Shown here one piece after another: positions 14,574-23,066 of a stretch of 39,344 bases of DNA. The translations under genes and the position numbers were made by a program. Source of the stretch: SSSZ01 sp035345935 (GTDB lineage Bacteria > Pseudomonadota > Gammaproteobacteria > Burkholderiales > Rhodocyclaceae); the NCBI GenBank assembly GCA_035345935.1, contig DAORDK010000019.1, forward strand, positions 1 to 39,344, read 5' to 3'. Position 1 is the stretch's first letter. The number at the start of each line of letters is the position of its first letter. The notes under the pieces were generated by a model. That model made no database searches. It saw only the letters and a list, made by a program, of their open reading frames with translations, and had not been told where the DNA came from.

Positions 14574-14992
14574 TGCAGGGCTTCCAGTTTGACCCGCAGG
14601 AAATCGGGGATGGGGGCGGATTTCATTTTTTCCACATTGACGCAGACGATCTGGACCGTGCCGGTGACGAGTTCCTCGTCGCCGCGCCGCACGTGTTGAC
14701 GGAAGACCACCTGGGCGCGGCCGAGTTTCTCGACTTCCAGGCCCACGCTGAGGGCATCGTCGAGGCGGGCAGGCTTCAGGTACTCGCAGCTCACCGCCCG
14801 CACCACGAAGGCGATTCCCGCCTCCCGGGCCAAGGCGGACTGATCGTGGCCGACCAGACGCATCCATTCGGTGCGGCAGCGCTCGAAATACTTCAGGTAG
14901 TTGGCGTAATAGACCACACCGGCGGCATCGGTATCCTCGTAGTAGATGCGCACGGGGATGGCGAAGGCATTGGCTTTTTGTTCATATTTCAT
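14570..14992 (-). CDS. ybgC: Tol-Pal-associated acyl-CoA thioesterase YbgC
   Basis: This is a hotdog-fold thioesterase of 140 residues, first gene of the Tol-Pal operon. The active-site region reads IYYEDTDAAGVVYYANY, with the catalytic Asp in DTD; a Tyr occupies the place of the His found in E. coli YbgC. ATG 14992 is chosen because the domain begins at once and because TAGAAT lies 8 nt upstream. It starts 25 bp after the RnfD-like gene, so either read-through from there or its own promoter could express the operon. Its substrate is probably a short acyl-CoA or acyl-ACP, known for the family rather than seen here. Confidence 0.93.
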   Translation of the reverse strand: MKYEQKANAFAIPVRIYYEDTDAAGVVYYANYLKYFERCRTEWMRLVGHDQSALAREAGIAFVVRAVSCEYLKPARLDDALSVGLEVEKLGRAQVVFRQHVRRGDEELVTGTVQIVCVNVEKMKSAPIPDFLRVKLEALQ

Positions 14993-15000
14993 GGGCCGCC

Positions 15001-15006
15001 ATTCTA
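15001..15006 (-). promoter_or_regulatory. Candidate -10 element for ybgC and the Tol-Pal operon
   Basis: TAGAAT on the minus strand ends exactly 8 nt before the ybgC ATG, so transcription would begin at the start codon. It sits between the RnfD-like stop (15018) and ybgC. The -35 is unclear. Confidence 0.4.
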
Positions 15007-15017
15007 CCGCATACGCT

Positions 15018-15893
15018 TCAAGTTCCTTGTAACGGAGTGTTGCTATCCCATTGATATTTCTTGTAAGGCCAGAGGAAATCCCAGAGCGGCACAAGGGGGG
15101 CGAGGACCAGCAGCGCCCACAGCGGCCCGCTCGGGCGAAAGAGGAGGAACTGCCATGCCGACGCTCCCATCGCGACCAGCACCACATGCAGACGGCGGGC
15201 CATGGGGTGGTCGGGCAGGGTCATGGGGTCCGAGATCATGAAGAAGGCGAAGAGCAGCAGGGCACCGTTCAAGGCTTGATGGCAGAGGATTTCCCAGCCC
15301 CGTTGCAGCGAATAGCCAAGGAGCAGCAGGCGCAGGGCAGAGATCCCCAAGAAAGTCCCCAGAAAAAGCCACGCCGCGTCGTCGCGCCGCGACCGGCTCG
15401 CCACCGTCGCGCCCAGCGCCACCAGGAGAACGCCCAGACCCAGGTCGTTGCCCCACTGCCCCGGGGATACCCAGGTGCCGGGCAGGAAGAGCAAGGCGAT
15501 GCCGACTCCGAAATTGGCCGGGTTGAAGACGTGTTTGCCCCGCACCCGCAGTAAGAATTTGCCGCTGATGGCGAGGCAGGCGATCAGTGGGTGTAGCCAG
15601 AGGGAATCGGCCCGCAGCAACAAGGAAAGCCCCAAGCCCGTGATGATTGGGCTGAGGTAACCGACGCCCCTGAGGTTCAGGATGCGAATCCAGAAGGCCT
15701 GGGTTGCCGTGGCGGCGGCGATGCCTAACGCCATCTGCGCCGGCAGCAGGCTGAAGTCGCGTAGCAGCGCGCCCACGGTCAGGAGCGTGGCCTGGAAGGC
15801 GATCTGGAATAGGCGCGGATCCGGTTTCAATCCACGCCCCCACGGACGGGGCAGCCCATAAAAGGACTTGACCTTGATCTTACGGAGGCTCAT
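15018..15893 (-). CDS. Orphan RnfD/NqrB-like membrane protein
   Basis: This encodes 291 residues with about ten hydrophobic segments. ATG 15893 overlaps the upstream DUF2330 stop by 4 nt. Sequence features such as HVFNPANFGVGIALLF and a late FFMISDPMTLPDHP match the RnfD/NqrB fold, the membrane subunit of Rnf and Na+-NQR complexes. The flavin-attachment motif (SGAT with a preceding acidic residue) is not seen, and no other rnf or nqr gene lies nearby. It may therefore be a flavin-free relative with a transport or assembly role that works with the DUF2330 protein. It could still bind quinone or ions; the sequence does not settle this. Confidence 0.75.
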   Translation of the reverse strand: MSLRKIKVKSFYGLPRPWGRGLKPDPRLFQIAFQATLLTVGALLRDFSLLPAQMALGIAAATATQAFWIRILNLRGVGYLSPIITGLGLSLLLRADSLWLHPLIACLAISGKFLLRVRGKHVFNPANFGVGIALLFLPGTWVSPGQWGNDLGLGVLLVALGATVASRSRRDDAAWLFLGTFLGISALRLLLLGYSLQRGWEILCHQALNGALLLFAFFMISDPMTLPDHPMARRLHVVLVAMGASAWQFLLFRPSGPLWALLVLAPLVPLWDFLWPYKKYQWDSNTPLQGT

Positions 15894-17254
15894 TTCCACA
15901 ATCCCTCCCACCAGGGTCTTTGCGTTGGAGCCGGCGGCAGGTCGAGTTTGCGCCGGATGGCGTCGATGTCGCCGCCGGTGAGGCTGGCCAGTTGCTGGGC
16001 TTCCTGCTCCTGGCGACGGGCGACCCCTTCCAGATAGGCCTTGGCCTCCGGGCAGGCCTCGGGGGCGACCTTGGCCGGATGGCGCAGGACGTAGCGGGTC
16101 TGGAAATTCTGGCGGTCCTTGGTTTCCTGGAACATCAGGTCTTCCGGGAAGGTCTCCGGGGTGTAGCGGATGTGCATTCGGGTCAGCATTACCGGCTGGG
16201 CACCTCCGCCCGGAATTGGACCGCGGGGCAGGATCGAGGGCGCAGGCGCTGCGGAGCCTGGGTTGGGGGGCACCATCCAGAAGACTCCCGCCTGGCGCAA
16301 TTCCTCCGGCGACAGCGGATCGGCGGCACAGGGATCGCACCAACTCATGTCCCAGAAGTATTCGGTGAAGGCCACCCGGTAGCCCTCCTTTTTCGCCTGT
16401 TCGCCGAACATCGCTTTGTAGAAATTGCGGAATTCGTCGCCCTGCTTGAGGAAGACGGGGAGATCCATATTGGCGGGCAGCTTGACCGTGCGGTAATTGG
16501 TCGTCTCCACCCGGCCGTTCCTGGTCAGCATGTAGGCGATGAGATCCTGGGGTCCGCTGGCATTGGCCATGCCCAGGCGGATGGGGAGCATGAATTTCTC
16601 GGATTCGTAGGCGAACTGGAGCGGACGCAGCATCTGGAAGCCGGTCTTGGCCTGCTCGGCCAGATTCACCTTGGCGACAAAGAACTTCATGTTCTGCCGG
16701 ATGTAGGGCGCGAGGGCCTTGGCGGCATTCTTGGGAATGCGATAGCCGGACTGGGTGAGCCAGGTTTCCAGACCGTCGGACTGGGTGGCGCTGAGGATCA
16801 CGATGTCGTACTCGCCCACCGAGAAGCTGGCTTCCACGGTGACGCCAAGCGCCTTGGCGGGGGCCGGGGCAGCGGCTGATGCAGGCGCGGCGGCCATCGC
16901 CATATCCTTGCGCATCCTCTCGTAGAGCCGACGGTCGCAGGGATTGGGGTCGTAGTATTCGGCGAGTCGCGGAGCGGAGTAGGCATCCAAGCGGTCGAAG
17001 AGCTTTTTCTCGCCGACGTGGACCTGACCCTTTTGGAGGACAGTCGGTACCGGAACGACGACGGCGAATTCCTTGAGGTCTCCCTTGAAATCGTTGAGCA
17101 TGCTGACCACGGTCTTGTCGCCGTCGCGTACGACGATGACCTGGGACGCTTCATTGAACAGATTGGCGTCGGCCTTGCCGACGTAGAATCCGCAAAAGGC
17201 TTGGGCAGTGGCGCTGGCCAGGGCAATGCCCAGGGCGGTAGCAAGTCGCTTCAT
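15890..17254 (-). CDS. Secreted DUF2330 protein
   Basis: ATG 17254 has a strong AAGGAG 6 nt upstream; the frame before it is not coding-like. The 454 residues start with a signal peptide cleaved after TAQA (about residue 18), giving FCGFYVGKADANLFNEASQ, the typical DUF2330 N-terminus. Further recognisable parts are VVVPVPTVL, a central CDPCAADPLSPEEL loop with a Cys pair, and a C-terminal HIRYTPETFPEDLMF. No transmembrane anchor is evident, so it is probably periplasmic. The function of DUF2330 is not established. The 4-nt overlap with an RnfD-like membrane protein suggests the two act together. Confidence 0.85.
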   Translation of the reverse strand: MKRLATALGIALASATAQAFCGFYVGKADANLFNEASQVIVVRDGDKTVVSMLNDFKGDLKEFAVVVPVPTVLQKGQVHVGEKKLFDRLDAYSAPRLAEYYDPNPCDRRLYERMRKDMAMAAAPASAAAPAPAKALGVTVEASFSVGEYDIVILSATQSDGLETWLTQSGYRIPKNAAKALAPYIRQNMKFFVAKVNLAEQAKTGFQMLRPLQFAYESEKFMLPIRLGMANASGPQDLIAYMLTRNGRVETTNYRTVKLPANMDLPVFLKQGDEFRNFYKAMFGEQAKKEGYRVAFTEYFWDMSWCDPCAADPLSPEELRQAGVFWMVPPNPGSAAPAPSILPRGPIPGGGAQPVMLTRMHIRYTPETFPEDLMFQETKDRQNFQTRYVLRHPAKVAPEACPEAKAYLEGVARRQEQEAQQLASLTGGDIDAIRRKLDLPPAPTQRPWWEGLWK

Positions 17255-17533
17255 GAAAACTCCTTGAACGAGTGGTATTGCTGCCGGTAAACGCGCAGAG
17301 TCCGAAAAAGGGGTTAAGCGAGCCACAAAATCCCCGATAGGATTCCGCGGCGGCAAGAGCATTTGCCCCTCTCACGCCCAGTGCAGTGGGCTCCGGGATT
17401 CATCGTCTGCGGACCAAACTCGGGTGCTTCGCCGAAAACGCCAGGGGTTCCGGCCGGGAGCTCGGGTGAAAGCGAGGGAGGGACCCGCCGCTTCGGGCAT
17501 CGCGCGGGAGGGCTTCCCGGTTGGCGGCAGCGC

Positions 17534-19642
17534 TTACGAGAAGCGTTGTGCGGTCAGGAGTAGGCGTTGGGCCTCGACGCTCATATCCTCGGCGGCTCCC
17601 GAAGCGGCCTGGACCTGGACGAGGTTGGACTGGATCGCGCTGGCGACTTGCTCGACCTGCTGGGCGATTTCCTGGCTGGCGGCACGCTGTTCGTTGACCG
17701 CCACGGTGATCTCGGACACCGCTTCGCCGACGTTTTGGGCACTCTGCCGCATGTCCTGAATCGCTTGCCGCGCCGATGTGGCGAGGACCAAACCTTCCTC
17801 GACCCGGGAGACGCCTTCATCCATGCGGCTGGTCGAATCTGAAAGGCCGGTGCGCAAATCGCCCACGATGCGCGAAATTTCCACGGTAGACGTGGCGGTC
17901 CGTTCGGCGAGTTTGCGCACCTCATCGGCGACCACGGCGAAGCCGCGGCCGGATTCCCCGGCCCGTGCGGCTTCGATGGCAGCATTCAGCGCCAGCAGGT
18001 TGGTCTGATCGGCGATCTCGCGGATGACCGAGACCACGCTGTCGATCTCCTGCGACCGGGCCGACAGGGCGTTCAGGCTTTCCGAGGATTCCTTGGCAAT
18101 GGTGGCGATAGTGCTCATGGCTTCGAGAGCATTCCCCACGACCAGGGCTCCCTCGCCGGCCAGTTTTTCCGCGCGGTTCGACGTTTCCCGCACATCCGAC
18201 GCGCGGGTCGCCACTTGGGCGATGCTCACCGACAGTTCCTCGATGCTGGCGGCGATGCTGGACGCGGCTGCCGACTGCTGCTCCGATGCTTCCTCCACCT
18301 GCTTCGCGGCGACGAAGGTTTTCGCCGAACGATCGCGAATGTTTTCGGCACTCTGCCGGAGATTGACCATGGTCTGCCGAACGCGGTTGCGCATGCGCGC
18401 AAGGGTAGAGGCAATGCTGTCGTCGTTGCTCGGATCCCGCTTCACCGAAATGCCGAGATTGCCCGACCCGATGTGATTGACGACCTCTCTGACGTAGTCG
18501 GTATCGCCACCCACGGAGCGGTTGATCCCCCGCGCGATGGCCAGACTGATCAGCATGGCGAGGGTCAAACCCACCCCGCCGGCAAGGGCCAGCCTGGTCA
18601 AACTCGCTTGCAGCGATTCCCGCGCTTCGGTCTCGACACTGGCCGTCGCCTTGTTCGACGCCCCCACCAGCTTGTCGATGGCCGCCCTGTGCCGCTTGTA
18701 GAGCGTCCCCATCTCGGCTTTCAGGCTCTTGAGGTCGGCGCTCTTTTCCCGGACCGCGGGAATCCACTTCTGGTCTCGGAAGGCCAGAAAAGCCTTGCCC
18801 GAAGGGTAAACCTCGCCGGTGAGCGAAGCCTTCAGCGCTTCGTCGTGCAGGTTTTCGGCCCAATACTTGTAGCGTTCGTCGAAGTCGGCGCTCAGTTTCT
18901 TCCCATCCTCGACGAGACGGTCGAGGTCGGCCGGTGCGGCATCCTCCATCTCCAGGGCGGATGACCAGGCTTCGAGCAGGTATTCCGGCGGGGGCAGGAT
19001 ATCGGCGAGCAGGTCCTTGTTGGCGACGATGCGGTCGTACACCGGTCCGCCTACCTTGACCGCGTTCACGGTAGCCAGGGTAAGGATGCCGCAGAGCAGG
19101 GATACGGCGATGAAGGCGGCGATGCTGACGAGGCTCTTGCCGAACAGGTTGAGTTGCCCGAAGGGTATGGCGAGATAGCGCTGCCAGAGCGAATTTCGGT
19201 AGGCTCGGCCGCGGCGGATGAAATAGCGTTTGTTGCCGGCTTTGAGGTCTGCGTACACCGGTGCTGTCGCCGCCACTTCCTCCCGCGAAGGCATAGTTCG
19301 CGAGGAGATGTAACCGTCCACGCGCCCGTTTGCCATGACCGGCGCAACATGGGCTTTGACCCAATAGAAGTCGCCGTTCTTGCGGCGGTTCTTGACCAGC
19401 CCTGACCACGGCAGGCCGGCCTCGAGGGTCTGCCAGAGATCGGCAAACGCTTCAGGCGGCATGTCGGGGTGGCGGACCAGATTGTGATTCTTGCCGATCA
19501 GTTCTTCGCGGGCAAATCCGCTGATGCGGCAAAAGTCGTCATTGGCTTCGGTGACGATGCCCTTGGCGTCGGTCCGGGTGACGATGGAATCGTCGACGCT
19601 GAGCAGGAGTTCGTTGTTGGTGACGGGCAGATTGATCTTCAT
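17534..19642 (-). CDS. Aer-type PAS methyl-accepting chemotaxis protein with periplasmic domain
   Basis: This encodes 702 residues. The N-terminal PAS domain (about 10-120) closely matches E. coli Aer: HNLVRHPDMP places Arg57, His58 and Asp60, with Trp70 and Trp79 (PWSGLVKNRRKNGD) at the Aer positions that hold FAD. Unlike Aer, a membrane helix (about 171-192) is followed by a helical periplasmic domain of about 160 residues and a second membrane helix (about 355-375). HAMP and a full signalling domain follow, with EIADQTNLLALNAAIEAARAGE at the hairpin. There is no C-terminal methyltransferase tether. It probably senses redox or energy state and may sense a second periplasmic signal. A sigma-28-like promoter lies 28 bp upstream. 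The ribosome binding site is weak. Confidence 0.93.
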   Translation of the reverse strand: MKINLPVTNNELLLSVDDSIVTRTDAKGIVTEANDDFCRISGFAREELIGKNHNLVRHPDMPPEAFADLWQTLEAGLPWSGLVKNRRKNGDFYWVKAHVAPVMANGRVDGYISSRTMPSREEVAATAPVYADLKAGNKRYFIRRGRAYRNSLWQRYLAIPFGQLNLFGKSLVSIAAFIAVSLLCGILTLATVNAVKVGGPVYDRIVANKDLLADILPPPEYLLEAWSSALEMEDAAPADLDRLVEDGKKLSADFDERYKYWAENLHDEALKASLTGEVYPSGKAFLAFRDQKWIPAVREKSADLKSLKAEMGTLYKRHRAAIDKLVGASNKATASVETEARESLQASLTRLALAGGVGLTLAMLISLAIARGINRSVGGDTDYVREVVNHIGSGNLGISVKRDPSNDDSIASTLARMRNRVRQTMVNLRQSAENIRDRSAKTFVAAKQVEEASEQQSAAASSIAASIEELSVSIAQVATRASDVRETSNRAEKLAGEGALVVGNALEAMSTIATIAKESSESLNALSARSQEIDSVVSVIREIADQTNLLALNAAIEAARAGESGRGFAVVADEVRKLAERTATSTVEISRIVGDLRTGLSDSTSRMDEGVSRVEEGLVLATSARQAIQDMRQSAQNVGEAVSEITVAVNEQRAASQEIAQQVEQVASAIQSNLVQVQAASGAAEDMSVEAQRLLLTAQRFS

Positions 19643-19670
19643 GGTGAATGATTTCTGTAAAGTTACCGAA

Positions 19671-19697
19671 TCAACGACGCAAAGAGCCCTAACTTTA
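19671..19697 (-). promoter_or_regulatory. Sigma-28 (FliA) promoter of the chemoreceptor gene
   Basis: On the minus strand TAAAGTTA (19690-19697), an 11-nt spacer and GTCGTTGA (19671-19678) follow the flagellar sigma-28 pattern TAAAGTTT-N11-GCCGATAA, with 7 of 8 and 5 of 8 matches and the exact spacing. It is 28 bp before the chemoreceptor ATG. This implies co-regulation with flagellar genes. Confidence 0.7.
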
Positions 19698-19795
19698 GTC
19701 GTAAGTGCACGCGACTGGAAGCGGTTTGGCCTTGCACGCCCCGACGGAGGGCGAATTTCGCCGGGTTTTAGACGCGGGGTCGCGAGGCGGGATGC

Positions 19796-21874
19796 TTAGG
19801 CCGTCTTCCCACGGTCGTCTCGCAGTATGTCGCACCCGACGCCGCGCAAGGCGTTACTCCCCGCTACCGGATCGAATAGCTCGCCGTCCATGCAGGCGTT
19901 GTAATCCACCGGCCGCCGGGAATCCCACCAGCCGTACTGGGCCCAGACCGTTCCTGCCGCCAGGTCCGGGTTGAGGCGGGCATGGCAGTGCATCGCGCCC
20001 TGGGCGGTTCGCACAACGATGGGGTCGCCGTCGGCAATATTTCTAGCGGCGGCCACGTCGGGAGCAAGCTCGGCCTCGGGCCTGGGCTGGCGCCGCCGCA
20101 GGCTGGGCAGTTGGCGGAACTGGCTGTGGCAATAGGCCGCCGTCTTGCCACAGGTGAGCAGAAAAGGAAAAGTCGGGTCAGGCTCCGGGTTGCTTGCCGA
20201 GGGCAGCGCATCGGCTCCGATGGCGGTGAGATCGCGGCTCCACAGGGAGACTCGCGGGGGAGGTGCCTCAGCGGTGAGCCGGGGTGCGCAGAGTCCGCGG
20301 GGAGTGGTGCGCAGGTCAGCGGGAGTGAGCCCGCAGGGGGCAAGGATCTGGGCGAGCCCCGTTTCCGGCGACCCGGCGAAAACGGCGTCGGCAAGACCCA
20401 ATCGGTGAGCGAGGGCAAAGACGATGCGGGTATCCGGCCAGGCGTCGCCGGGAGGCCGGGCGACGGCCGGGCGCAACTGGATATGGGCTTCGGCGGGTCC
20501 GTCCGCCAGGAATCCGGCCTGCAGCCCCTCGCGTTCCCAACACGAGGCTGCGGGCAAGAGCAGATCGGCCCAGCGGGCAGTGGGTGTTTCGAAAAGTTCG
20601 GTCTGCAAGAAAAAGTCTAGTCTGGCGAGGGCTGCTTCGGCATGGCGGGTGGCGGGCTTGGAAACCAGGAAATTGCTGCCGAAGGCGACCAGGGCGCGCA
20701 CGGGATAGGGGTCGCCGGTCATTACCGTGCGGAACAGGTCGCGGCTGGTGATCCATCCCCGCGAAGGGGGTCCTAGCGGACGATCGTCCAGGCCCAGCGC
20801 CTGCGAGCGGATGGTGGGCGAGACGTCTCCGAAGCCGGCGATATCCTTCACTGCCGGTCGTGGGAACCAGCGGTTGCCCCCGGGCCGTCCCAGACTGCCC
20901 GTCAGGGCGTAAAGGCAGTGGATCGCCCGGTTGGCGGCCGTCGCATTCGGCTGCTGGGTGGTGCCGGTCCAGGTCACGAGCGAGACGGGCCGGACGGCGA
21001 GCAGCTCGGCGGCGCGCTTCAGGTCTTCGGACGCGACTCCGCAGACCTTGGCGATGCGCTCCGGTGTCCAGGGGGCGACCTCGGCTTCCAGGCGCTCGAG
21101 GACGGTTCCGGACCCCTCCGGCACAGGGTCGAAGGCGTCCGAATGGCGCCGCAGGAAGTCCACATCGGCATGGCCGCCGGCGAGCAATAGACGGATGAGA
21201 CCCAGAGCGAGAGCGGCGTCGCTGCCTGGGCGAACCGGTATCCAGCAGTCGGCTCCTCCGGCAAGGCCCGCCCGGCGCGGGTCGACAACCAGGAGGCGTG
21301 CCCCACGGCGTTGGGCGGCCCGGATGCGTTCGGCCTGGGCCAGCCAAGTCGCCGCCGGGTTGGCCCCCCACAAGACTATGGTGGAGGCCTGCGCAAAGTC
21401 CGGGGTACCCAGCGTATCCCCCCAGGTCAGGCGCGGAGTGAAATCCCGATGCCAGTTGCAATTCTCGGTGGCGAAAACCAGGTTGGGGCTGCCCCACAGG
21501 TGGACGAGCCGATGGATCCAGCCGAAGCTGTCGGCGATGGCGGTACCGCTGGGTGTAGCGACCGCAAACGCGGTGGCCCGGGGGCCTGCTGAATTGAGTC
21601 GATCGCCCGCGAGAGCGAGCGCGTCGTCCCAGGAAATCGGTCGCCAGCCCGGATCACCCCCGTCCTTGGGGCGGGTTCGGACCAGAGGCGTGGTCAGACG
21701 ATCCGGGTGGGCCACCAATTCGGGGGCCGCCCGGGCCTTGATGCAGATGGCGCGACCGGTGGGGTGCTCCGGATCGGGATCAACGCGCAGCAGGCGGCCA
21801 TCGTCCACCGTGGCGAGGCAGCCGCAGCGGGAGATGCAGAGGGCGCAGTAGGTGGGAATGGTGCGGGTGACCAT
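19796..21874 (-). CDS. Solitary molybdopterin oxidoreductase, cytoplasmic
   Basis: ATG 21874 gives 692 residues; a longer frame starts at 21913 but begins in shadow-like sequence. The N-terminus holds a [4Fe-4S] site, C10-x2-C13-x3-C17 and C44 (YCALCISRCGC, AICIKARA), with Lys46 next to it as in DMSO-reductase-family enzymes. The metal ligand is probably Cys139 in ATENCNWH. Family markers SWDDAL, VVDPRRAGLAG and WARYGWW-like C-terminal sequences follow. There is no Tat signal, so it is cytoplasmic. No partner subunit gene adjoins it. It resembles assimilatory nitrate reductase or formate dehydrogenase catalytic chains, but its substrate is unknown. Confidence 0.88.
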   Translation of the reverse strand: MVTRTIPTYCALCISRCGCLATVDDGRLLRVDPDPEHPTGRAICIKARAAPELVAHPDRLTTPLVRTRPKDGGDPGWRPISWDDALALAGDRLNSAGPRATAFAVATPSGTAIADSFGWIHRLVHLWGSPNLVFATENCNWHRDFTPRLTWGDTLGTPDFAQASTIVLWGANPAATWLAQAERIRAAQRRGARLLVVDPRRAGLAGGADCWIPVRPGSDAALALGLIRLLLAGGHADVDFLRRHSDAFDPVPEGSGTVLERLEAEVAPWTPERIAKVCGVASEDLKRAAELLAVRPVSLVTWTGTTQQPNATAANRAIHCLYALTGSLGRPGGNRWFPRPAVKDIAGFGDVSPTIRSQALGLDDRPLGPPSRGWITSRDLFRTVMTGDPYPVRALVAFGSNFLVSKPATRHAEAALARLDFFLQTELFETPTARWADLLLPAASCWEREGLQAGFLADGPAEAHIQLRPAVARPPGDAWPDTRIVFALAHRLGLADAVFAGSPETGLAQILAPCGLTPADLRTTPRGLCAPRLTAEAPPPRVSLWSRDLTAIGADALPSASNPEPDPTFPFLLTCGKTAAYCHSQFRQLPSLRRRQPRPEAELAPDVAAARNIADGDPIVVRTAQGAMHCHARLNPDLAAGTVWAQYGWWDSRRPVDYNACMDGELFDPVAGSNALRGVGCDILRDDRGKTA

Positions 21875-22193
21875 GGGCCATTGTAGGTGGTGGGCTGCGG
21901 CGAGTCTTTCCACCGATGGAACTACGCTGGCGCCGACCCAGGCCCCTCTGGAAAGCCCGAGTGGCTGCTGACAGTCCGCGCAGCCTTCGACCAGGCGGAC
22001 CGGGACCCGGTCGCAGGGTCTGTCCGGAGCCTTGTCGCAGAGCTCCCGTTGTCCCGGGCCAGGAAGCGACGATGAAGTCGGGAGGCGCGATCGTGGCGGC
22101 AGTCAATTAGCCGACTTGCATATCAATAGGCCGGATGGCATATTCCTATGGCAACCGACATGTATCCAATGCTTTTCCAGGGAGGCCTCAAAC
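21875..22193. other. Divergent intergenic region between oxidoreductase and PEP-CTERM gene
   Basis: No gene is supported in these 319 bp. A TTGCAT near 22115 and a TATTCC about 18 nt downstream could be a weak sigma-70 promoter for the PEP-CTERM gene. I looked for a sigma-54 GG-N10-GC pattern, which controls some PEP-CTERM genes, and did not find it. GGGAGG at about 22180 is the ribosome binding site of the gene at 22194. Confidence 0.4.
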
Positions 22194-23066
22194 ATGAATC
22201 GCAACGCGCTGCTCGCCTTGTCCGTCGCAGGGGCCTTATTCACTCTTCCTGCGTACGGCGCCTGGGGAGACGTCAGCTATGATCCGAGTCCGTCTTTGAT
22301 CGATCTCGACGAAGCTGCGAGGTTCGACGCCGTTGGCTTTCTCACCTATGCCCTGACGAGTGGCCCGGGAATGCGTCGCGCGACGCAGAATTTTGAGTCG
22401 GGCTTTACGACGGGTCAGGTCTTGAACGACTGGGTCGGCATTGGTGGCAATCAGGTACGCTTCGGATTTGGCAGTTCGCCCGGAAGCGTGGACTGGCGCG
22501 CCCGCATCGGGCAGATCGACCCGCTGGCGGGCTACGGGCTGACCCACCCCCACGGCACCTACGGCAATGCCCCCGGGGTTCTCGGCGACCCCCGCAATTA
22601 CATCGCCGACCATTTTTTCCTGACCAGCGACACGGCGGTCGGTGAGCCGGTCCCCCAGTACTTCGTGATGCAGTTCGAGTCGCCGATCAATTTCTTGGCG
22701 CTGGCGATCCTCGATTACGCCAACCAGGTCGGCGGTCTGGCCCACCTTGACCTTTTCCTTGGCGACGATCTGGCGACGGCGAGTGCCGTCCCCATCGTCG
22801 GTAACAGTCCGGATCGGACCGTGGGAGCGGATACGCCGGACGGTGCCATCGACTATTTCATCGCCCGCGGCCCCTATGTCGGAGGCCCTCCTGACTGGCC
22901 TCTCGCGCCCTTCAACATCGCCGTGCTGCGCCTCGACACGCCGGATGCCACGGTCGGATTCGACTATATCTTTACCGCCAGCAGTGTCCCCGAGCCGGGC
23001 AGCGTCGCCCTGCTACTGGGCGGACTTGGCCTGCTTGCTGCGAGCCGGGTGGGGCGTCGTCGGTAG
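22194..23066 (+). CDS. PEP-CTERM sorting-domain exported protein
   Basis: ATG 22194 follows a GGGAGG ribosome binding site; the open frame before it is not coding-like. The 290 residues start with a signal peptide (hydrophobic 5-20, cleaved near AYG-AWG). The middle region is Gly/Asp-rich and of no known enzyme family. The C-terminus is the classic exosortase signal: VPEPGSVALLLGGLGLLAAS, then RVGRRR. Such proteins are cleaved by exosortase in the inner membrane and end up in the extracellular matrix or capsule. No exosortase gene is in the window. The last 54 bp overlap the 3' end of the convergent TfoX_N gene. Confidence 0.92.
   Translation: MNRNALLALSVAGALFTLPAYGAWGDVSYDPSPSLIDLDEAARFDAVGFLTYALTSGPGMRRATQNFESGFTTGQVLNDWVGIGGNQVRFGFGSSPGSVDWRARIGQIDPLAGYGLTHPHGTYGNAPGVLGDPRNYIADHFFLTSDTAVGEPVPQYFVMQFESPINFLALAILDYANQVGGLAHLDLFLGDDLATASAVPIVGNSPDRTVGADTPDGAIDYFIARGPYVGGPPDWPLAPFNIAVLRLDTPDATVGFDYIFTASSVPEPGSVALLLGGLGLLAASRVGRRR

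Noticed and set aside
17922..19409. 495-codon minus-strand ORF in another frame of the chemoreceptor
   Set aside because: It is Arg/Gly-rich with no domains, while the overlapping frame encodes a full PAS-HAMP-MCP protein.
22080..22193. Sigma-54 promoter for the PEP-CTERM gene
   Set aside because: GG and GC dinucleotides are present but never at the required 10-nt spacing.
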